Shown: positions 14,138-19,037 of the stretch, piece after piece
Layout of the letters: the number at the start of each line of letters is the position of its first letter
Numbering within the stretch: the stretch's first letter is position 1
Source: an uncultured Clostridium sp.
GTDB taxonomy: Bacteria > Bacillota > Clostridia > Clostridiales > Clostridiaceae
Length of the DNA: 19,037 bases
Assembly (NCBI GenBank): GCA_900540255.1
Contig: UQFE01000039.1
Coordinates: 1-19,037, forward strand
Direction of reading: 5' to 3'
Made by a program: the position numbers and the translations under genes
Notes under the pieces: model-generated
What the model was told of the DNA's origin: nothing
What the model saw: the letters and a program-made list of their open reading frames with translations, nothing else
The model's database searches: none

Positions 14138-14240
14138 AAAGGGGCTGTCGCACTAAAAATTTTATACACAATATATTGTTTTAAAAATAAAAATCAACAA
14201 AATATATTGTAGTATTTATTCTTAATGCGATATCCCCTTT
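14138..14240. repeat. About 100-bp palindromic repeat acting as terminator between convergent genes (copy 1)
   Basis: The ends form an imperfect 19-bp inverted repeat, AAAGGGGCTGTCGCACTAA (14138-14156) against TTAATGCGATATCCCCTTT (14222-14240), 16 of 19 paired. The interior has two AATATATTGT units in partial inverted orientation. The right end runs into Ts, so the folded RNA can terminate the AbgT gene. A second copy begins at 18970 and shares a 28-bp exact core (14160-14187 with 18989-19016). A dispersed miniature element or duplicated terminator fits best. Confidence 0.75.
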
Positions 14241-14259
14241 TTATTGCTTATTATGAAAG

Positions 14260-14775
14260 TTAGGCATTTTTTAATTTTTCAAAGACATTAGATTTTTCAA
14301 GTATATTAGCTAATACCATAGCAATGACAATTCCAGTAATAGATTGAATAATATTACTTGGAATAGAAGCAATTGCTCCGGTAAATCCATATAATAGGCT
14401 TTCAAATAAAGCATAACCTAACACTTGAAAAGTACATCCTACAATAGAACCTATAATCCAAGCAAGTTTAGTTTTATTAATTAGTTTTTCTACTGTTGTA
14501 CAAATAATAATAACCATAATAGCTTTTATAAAAAATGTAGCAATTATATATTGCGTATATCCACTTAATAAATCACATAATGAAGCTCCTAATCCAGCTG
14601 CTAATGCACCTTTTTTCTTTCCTAAAATTAAAGCGGATATAATTATCATTGAATCGCCAATATGAGTATATCCATTTAAAGAAGGAATTTTAATTAAATA
14701 AGTTGCAATAAACACTAAAGCAGACATTATAGCTATTTTTGTTATATCTTTAGTAGTGGCATGATTAGTTGACAA
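14260..14775 (-). CDS. ECF transporter substrate-binding (S) component
   Basis: The start is assigned to a TTG whose first base is 14775 (171 residues), because GGAGGTG (14787-14781) lies 5 nt upstream. A longer ATG reading from 14820 would run straight through that ribosome-binding site. The protein has about six hydrophobic segments. TKIAIMSALVFIATYLIKIP and GYTHIGDSMIIISALILGKKKGALAAGLGASLCDLLSG-type sequence (35-72) are typical of group II ECF S components of the riboflavin/thiamine/folate-like superfamily (PF07155-type). Such proteins bind a vitamin outside the membrane and dock to a shared EcfA-A'-T module, which is not encoded here. No riboswitch is visible in the 120-bp divergent leader, so the vitamin is unknown. 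Confidence 0.85.
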   Translation of the reverse strand: MSTNHATTKDITKIAIMSALVFIATYLIKIPSLNGYTHIGDSMIIISALILGKKKGALAAGLGASLCDLLSGYTQYIIATFFIKAIMVIIICTTVEKLINKTKLAWIIGSIVGCTFQVLGYALFESLLYGFTGAIASIPSNIIQSITGIVIAMVLANILEKSNVFEKLKNA

Positions 14776-14895
14776 AATAACACCTCCATAAAAGATTTCT
14801 TTATTAATAAGATAAATCAAAAAATAACAATAATCTAATGTATGGGTACAATATATAAAAGTTAATTAAAAGTTTAAATTTATAAAGCTGAGGTT

Positions 14896-15276
14896 ATGCG
14901 CAATTTAGAAGAAAAAATGCTAGAAGAAGTAATTAATGCAAAATATTTAGTTCCTATAAAATTAGAAAATAATGATTTAAAAATTGATAGTAATGGGATG
15001 AATATTGTTAATAAAGGAAATGAAGTTAGGTTTTCTATAATTAAGGATAAAAATGGTATAAGTTGGATTCCAGCATTTACTGATTGGTATGAATTTGATA
15101 AAGCATTTGATAAGAAAAGTTGGAAAAGTAGTATTTGTAATTTTCAAGATATATTATTATTGTCAGAAAACTTAGAAGGAGCAGTAATTAATTGTTCAGG
15201 ACTTTCACTTAAAATAGATGATACTAACAAAGATATAATAAAAGAATTTATAATGAAAAAAAGTAAATTAAAATAA
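14896..15276 (+). CDS. SseB N-terminal-domain protein
   Basis: The 126-residue protein carries an SseB N-terminal domain (PF07179-type): LEEVINAKYLVPIKLEN (9-25), SWIPAFTDWYEFDKAF (56-71) with the family's pattern of an aromatic pair, FQDILLLSENLEGAVINCSGLSLKI (83-107). It corresponds to one domain only, without the C-terminal half of E. coli SseB. The bacterial role is unclear. The start is doubtful. ATG 14896 has GAGG only 2 nt upstream, too close for normal use, while ATG 14917 (AGAAGAA upstream) would give 119 residues starting MLEEVINAKY, which still holds the whole domain. It is divergent from the ECF S component gene and ends at its own terminator. Confidence 0.75.
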   Translation: MRNLEEKMLEEVINAKYLVPIKLENNDLKIDSNGMNIVNKGNEVRFSIIKDKNGISWIPAFTDWYEFDKAFDKKSWKSSICNFQDILLLSENLEGAVINCSGLSLKIDDTNKDIIKEFIMKKSKLK

Positions 15277-15285
15277 ATTTTAAAT

Positions 15286-15322
15286 AAATGGATGTGTAAG
15301 ATTATGCACATCCATTTGTTTT
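15286..15322 (+). terminator. Rho-independent terminator after the SseB-domain gene
   Basis: AAATGGATGTG (15286-15296) pairs perfectly with CACATCCATTT (15307-15317), followed by GTTTT. The 10-nt loop can tighten by two more pairs. Confidence 0.85.
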
Positions 15323-15354
15323 AGGAACAATTAAAATGGAGTAAAAAAATAATA

Positions 15355-15383
15355 TTGACATAAAATAATATTATATATAAAAT
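15355..15383 (+). promoter_or_regulatory. Strong sigma-A-type promoter of the ABC exporter operon
   Basis: A perfect TTGACA (15355-15360), exactly 17 bp, then TAAAAT (15378-15383). The start near 15390 leaves a leader of about 50 nt containing GAGGAGGT before ATG 15443. No regulator gene is next to it. Confidence 0.8.
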
Positions 15384-15442
15384 TAAAATTCTTGGTGCAC
15401 TAAAATAAGGAAACTAAGGAAGGATAAAGAGGAGGTATATAA

Positions 15443-17170
15443 ATGAAATTAATATTAAGATATTTAAAAAAATATAAGGCGCTTGTTTTATTAAATTTAG
15501 TTGGTGTACTAGGATTTGCTTTAGTTGAACTAGGTATACCTACAATAATGGCAAAGGTAATAGATACAGGTATAGCTTATAATGATATAAGTTATATAAA
15601 GAAAATGGGGATAGTGATTGTAGGAATTTCTATATTAGGGGCTATGGGAAGTGTACTTTTAGCATATACTTCAGCTAGTATTTCAACAAAAGTTGTTAGA
15701 GATATAAGAAATGATATATTTAAAAAATCACAAGAATTTTCTCATAGTGAATATGACAAGTTTGGAATTTCATCAATGATAACAAGAACTACTAATGATG
15801 CATTTCAAGTTATGCAATTTACTAATACAATATTAAGAATGGCAATGATATGCCCTGTAATGTTTGTATTAAGTTTATTTATGATATTAAAGACAAATGC
15901 AAAACTATCTTTAATATTGGTAGTTACATTGCCACTTATAGTTTTAGGTGTATTTTTAATTGCTAAGACATCTCATCCATGGTCTCAAACTCAACAAAAA
16001 AATCTAGATACATTAAATAGAATATCAAGAGAAAACTTAACTGGAATAAGAGTTATAAGAGCTTTTGGAAATGATGATTATGAAAATAAAAGATTTAATA
16101 AAATAAATAATCAATATGCAGGTATTTCAAAGAAATTATTTAAATTAATGTCAGTTGCTCAACCAACATTTTTCTTATTACTTAATTTAGCAATAATAGT
16201 ATTGTTTTGGATAGCAAGTAAAATGATTAATGTAGGAAGTTTACAAGTTGGACAATTAGTAGCTTTTATAGAATACTTATTCCATGCAATGTTTTCATTA
16301 ATGCTATTTTCTAATGTATTTGTAATGTATCCAAAAGCACAAGTTTCTGCAGAAAGAATTGAAGAAATATTAACTACAGAGCCATTAATTAAAAATCCTA
16401 AAAATGGAGTTACAAAAACAAATAATGAAGGTACACTAGAGTTTAATGATGTTACTTTTATTTATCCAGATGGAGAAGAAGCTGTAATAAAAAATGTTTC
16501 ATTTAAAGCTAAAAAAGGTGAAACTATAGCATTTATAGGAAGTACAGGAAGTGGAAAATCTACATTAATAAATCTTATACCAAGATTTTATGATGTTACT
16601 TCAGGTTCCATAAAGATAGATGGAATAGATGTTAGAGATTTTAATATTAAAACATTAAGAAGTAAGATAGGGTTTATAAGACAAAAAACATTACTATTTA
16701 CAGGAAGCATAAAAAGTAATATTAAATTTGGTAAACGTAAAGCTAGTCATGAAGAAATGGTGCATAGTGCAAAGGTAGCACAAGCATATGATTTTATAAA
16801 TAAAAAGGAAAAGAAGTTTGATGAACCTATTGGTGAAGGTGGATCAAATGTATCTGGTGGACAAAAACAAAGATTATCTATAGCAAGAGCATTAGTTAGA
16901 AAACCAGAAATTTATATATTTGATGATAGTTTTTCTGCATTAGATTTTAAAACAGATGCTATTTTAAGAGCTGAATTAAAAAAAGAAACAACTCATGCAA
17001 TAGTTTTAATTGTAGCTCAAAGAATAGGTTCAATTATGGATGCAGATAAAATTATAGTTTTAGATGAAGGAAATGTAGTTGGAATAGGAAAACATAAAGA
17101 ACTATTAAAAACTTGTTCAGTATATAAAGAAATAGCTTTATCACAACTTACAGAGGAGGAATTAGCATAA
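15443..17170 (+). CDS. ABC exporter half with degenerate ATPase site (BmrC/LmrC/TM287-like)
   Basis: The 575-residue half-transporter has a six-helix transmembrane domain (about 1-300) and an ATPase domain (about 331-575). Walker A is GSTGSGKS (366-373), the signature VSGGQ is at 470-474, and Walker B ends in Asp494. The following catalytic residue is Asp495 instead of Glu (FDDSFSALD), and the switch histidine is Gln526 (VAQRIGS). These two replacements mark the non-catalytic half of heterodimeric exporters. The partner is the next gene; the stop and next start overlap in TAATG. Such pairs export drugs, lipids or peptides in Firmicutes. The substrate here is unknown, and no peptide precursor gene is seen nearby. 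GAGGAGGT is the ribosome-binding site. Confidence 0.93.
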   Translation: MKLILRYLKKYKALVLLNLVGVLGFALVELGIPTIMAKVIDTGIAYNDISYIKKMGIVIVGISILGAMGSVLLAYTSASISTKVVRDIRNDIFKKSQEFSHSEYDKFGISSMITRTTNDAFQVMQFTNTILRMAMICPVMFVLSLFMILKTNAKLSLILVVTLPLIVLGVFLIAKTSHPWSQTQQKNLDTLNRISRENLTGIRVIRAFGNDDYENKRFNKINNQYAGISKKLFKLMSVAQPTFFLLLNLAIIVLFWIASKMINVGSLQVGQLVAFIEYLFHAMFSLMLFSNVFVMYPKAQVSAERIEEILTTEPLIKNPKNGVTKTNNEGTLEFNDVTFIYPDGEEAVIKNVSFKAKKGETIAFIGSTGSGKSTLINLIPRFYDVTSGSIKIDGIDVRDFNIKTLRSKIGFIRQKTLLFTGSIKSNIKFGKRKASHEEMVHSAKVAQAYDFINKKEKKFDEPIGEGGSNVSGGQKQRLSIARALVRKPEIYIFDDSFSALDFKTDAILRAELKKETTHAIVLIVAQRIGSIMDADKIIVLDEGNVVGIGKHKELLKTCSVYKEIALSQLTEEELA

Positions 17171-18948
17171 TGTCAAAGATAAAAGATTCGGTGAAAAAAA
17201 TTACTCCTTTTGTTAAACCATATAAATTTGGATTTTTAACTGCTATTTTACTTATAGTAATAGCAGCTGTATTTTCAGCAATTGCCCCTAGAACTGAAGG
17301 ATTAGTTATTACTCAGCTTACAAATGATTCTTTTGATTTAATTAAAGGAGTAAATGGGGCAAGTGTAAATTTTAAATATATCACTAAAATATTAATTGTA
17401 TTATTAGGAGTTTATCTTGGAAATGTATTAGCAACATATGGAGCAAGTTTTTTATTAACAAATGCTATTCAAAATAGTATGAGAGATTTAAGAAGTGCAG
17501 TTCAAGATAAAATAAAAAGATTACCAGTAAGTTATTTTGATAGAAATAGTTATGGAGATGTATTAAGCAGAATTACTAATGATATAGATACTATTTCAAA
17601 TGCACTTCAACAAAGTTTAAGCCAAGTTGTAAATTCAATATTAGCAGTTACTTTAGCACTTATTATGATGTTTTCTATAAATGTTAAAATGGCATTGATA
17701 GCAACGCTTATAATTCCACTTAGTTATATGGTTTCAAAAGTGGTAGTAAGTAAGTCCCAAGGATATTTTAAAACTCAACAAGATGCTTTAGGAAAATTAA
17801 ATGGTACAGTGCAAGAAATGTATACTGGTTTTAATGAAATAAAGCTTTATGGTAAGGAAGAGGAAGCAATAGATGAATTTATTGCTATAAATGGAAAACT
17901 TCAAGCAGCTGGATTTAAAGCTCAATTTATATCAAGTACTATGGGACCTTTAGTTTCATTAGTTTGTTATTTAGGTATAGCAGCAATGGGGATTTTTGGA
18001 GCTATTATATCAATTGCAGGTGGAATTACAGTTGGTAATCTTCAAGCTTTTATAAGATATATATGGCAAATAAATCAACCATTATCACAAGTGACTCAAT
18101 TATCATCAGCAATTCAATCAGCATTTGCAGCTGTTGATAGAGTATTTGAATTTTTAAATGAAGAAGAGCAGTTAGAAGATAAGAAAACTTCAGTTAAATT
18201 AGAGCGACCAAGAGGTAATGTTTCTTTTGAACATGTTAAATTTGGATATAGTGATGATAAAATTTTAATACATGATTTAAATGCAGAAATTAAGGCTGGA
18301 CAAATGGTGGCTATAGTTGGTCCTACTGGAGCTGGTAAAACTACATTAATTAATTTACTTATGAGGTTTTATGAATTAAAAGGTGGTTCAATTAAAATAG
18401 ATGGAGTAGATACAAGAGATATGAAGCGTGAGGACTTACGTAGTATGTTTGGTATGGTACTCCAAGATACATGGTTATTTAATGGAACTATAGAGGATAA
18501 TATAAAATATGGTAGATTTAATGCTACAAAAGATGATGTTATTTTAGCCGCTAAAATAGCTAATGTGCACCATTTTATAAAAACATTACCTGATGGATAT
18601 AATATGTTTTTAAATGAAGAAGCATCTAATATATCACAAGGAGAAAAGCAATTACTTACTATAGCAAGAGCAATAATTTCTGATCCAAAGATTCTTATAT
18701 TAGATGAAGCTACAAGTTCTGTTGATACTAGGGTAGAGTTAATGCTTCAACAAGCAATGCAAAATGTAATGAAAGGAAGAACAAGCTTTGTTATAGCACA
18801 TAGATTATCTACTATAAAAAGTGCAGATTTAATATTAGTTATTAAAGATGGAAATATAATAGAACAAGGAAATCACGAAGAATTAATGGCTAAGGGTGGT
18901 TTCTATGAAGAATTATATAATAGTCAATTTGTAGATTCTGCAGAATAA
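17170..18948 (+). CDS. ABC exporter half with canonical ATPase site (BmrD/LmrD/TM288-like)
   Basis: The 592-residue half-transporter partners the preceding product. The transmembrane domain covers about 1-325 with the coupling-helix region SYFDRNSYGDVLSRITNDID (121-140). A loop of polar residues between the first two helices (50-70) is longer than in the partner. The ATPase domain has Walker A GPTGAGKT (384-391), Q-loop Gln432, signature ISQGE (488-492), and Walker B ILILDE with catalytic Glu513 and His544 (IAHRLSTI). Its Walker A and B pair across the dimer with the partner's SGGQ signature to form the active site. GAGGAGGAA within the preceding gene is the ribosome-binding site. No regulator follows; the next DNA is the repeat at 18970. 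Confidence 0.93.
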   Translation: MSKIKDSVKKITPFVKPYKFGFLTAILLIVIAAVFSAIAPRTEGLVITQLTNDSFDLIKGVNGASVNFKYITKILIVLLGVYLGNVLATYGASFLLTNAIQNSMRDLRSAVQDKIKRLPVSYFDRNSYGDVLSRITNDIDTISNALQQSLSQVVNSILAVTLALIMMFSINVKMALIATLIIPLSYMVSKVVVSKSQGYFKTQQDALGKLNGTVQEMYTGFNEIKLYGKEEEAIDEFIAINGKLQAAGFKAQFISSTMGPLVSLVCYLGIAAMGIFGAIISIAGGITVGNLQAFIRYIWQINQPLSQVTQLSSAIQSAFAAVDRVFEFLNEEEQLEDKKTSVKLERPRGNVSFEHVKFGYSDDKILIHDLNAEIKAGQMVAIVGPTGAGKTTLINLLMRFYELKGGSIKIDGVDTRDMKREDLRSMFGMVLQDTWLFNGTIEDNIKYGRFNATKDDVILAAKIANVHHFIKTLPDGYNMFLNEEASNISQGEKQLLTIARAIISDPKILILDEATSSVDTRVELMLQQAMQNVMKGRTSFVIAHRLSTIKSADLILVIKDGNIIEQGNHEELMAKGGFYEELYNSQFVDSAE

Positions 18949-18969
18949 TTAAATAAAAAATAAGGTGAT

Positions 18970-19037
18970 GGGGATGTCGCATTAAAACTTTTATACACAA
19001 TATATTGTTTTAAAAAATAAAAATTAATACAATATAT
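18970..19037. repeat. Palindromic terminator-like repeat, copy 2 (cut by window end)
   Basis: This copy begins GGGGATGTCGCATTAAAAC and continues with the same core as copy 1 (28 identical bases, 18989-19016). The distal arm lies beyond the window. Like copy 1 it stands immediately after a plus-strand operon, where it would act as the terminator of the exporter genes. Confidence 0.75.

Overview
The window looks like chromosomal DNA of a Clostridium sensu stricto (Firmicutes). Base composition is very AT-rich throughout, codons are A/T-ending, Shine-Dalgarno sites are strong GGAGG/GGGG, promoters are close to the sigma-A consensus and hairpin-plus-T-run terminators are plentiful. This is inferred from composition and protein families; no rRNA is present to place the species. 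No CRISPR array, tRNA, rRNA, transposase or phage gene is visible.

Layout. 1-221: a non-coding palindromic repeat block and the terminator of a gene lying to the left. 413-1242: a 56-residue single-span membrane protein and an orphan PIN-domain protein. 1295-2229: a complete regulatory unit with sigma-A promoter, tandem glycine riboswitch, a TRIC/UPF0126-family membrane protein (putative glycine transporter, TTG start) and terminator. 2296-8114: a candidate metal-homeostasis module. A CsoR/RcnR-family repressor with a His-rich N-terminus is followed by a five-gene, overlapping NikABCDE/DppABCDF-like ABC importer whose lipoprotein ends in an HPHGHG motif. G-tract inverted repeats surround its promoter and overlap its ribosome-binding site. 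8241-9073: an AIM24-family protein with its own promoter and a strong bidirectional terminator. 9101-9475 (minus): a small unknown protein behind a promoter with two identical 10-bp boxes. 9750-12335: an unknown 204-residue protein, then a FliB-like Cys-rich protein and a nitroreductase. 12471-14240: an AbgT-family transporter with promoter and a repeat-type terminator. 14260-14787 (minus): an ECF-transporter S component. 14896-15322: an SseB-domain protein and terminator. 15355-18948: a two-gene heterodimeric ABC exporter behind a strong promoter. 18970-end: a second, cut-off copy of the repeat seen at 14138-14240.

How the genes work together. Two units read as sensor plus transport: glycine riboswitch with putative glycine transporter, and CsoR/RcnR-type metal sensor with Nik/Opp-type importer. 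The second is the best candidate for something not well described, because sensor, operator-like DNA and importer all carry metal-related signatures side by side. The exporter pair shows the usual division into one degenerate and one canonical ATPase half. The other genes are accessory or housekeeping genes in short independent transcription units.
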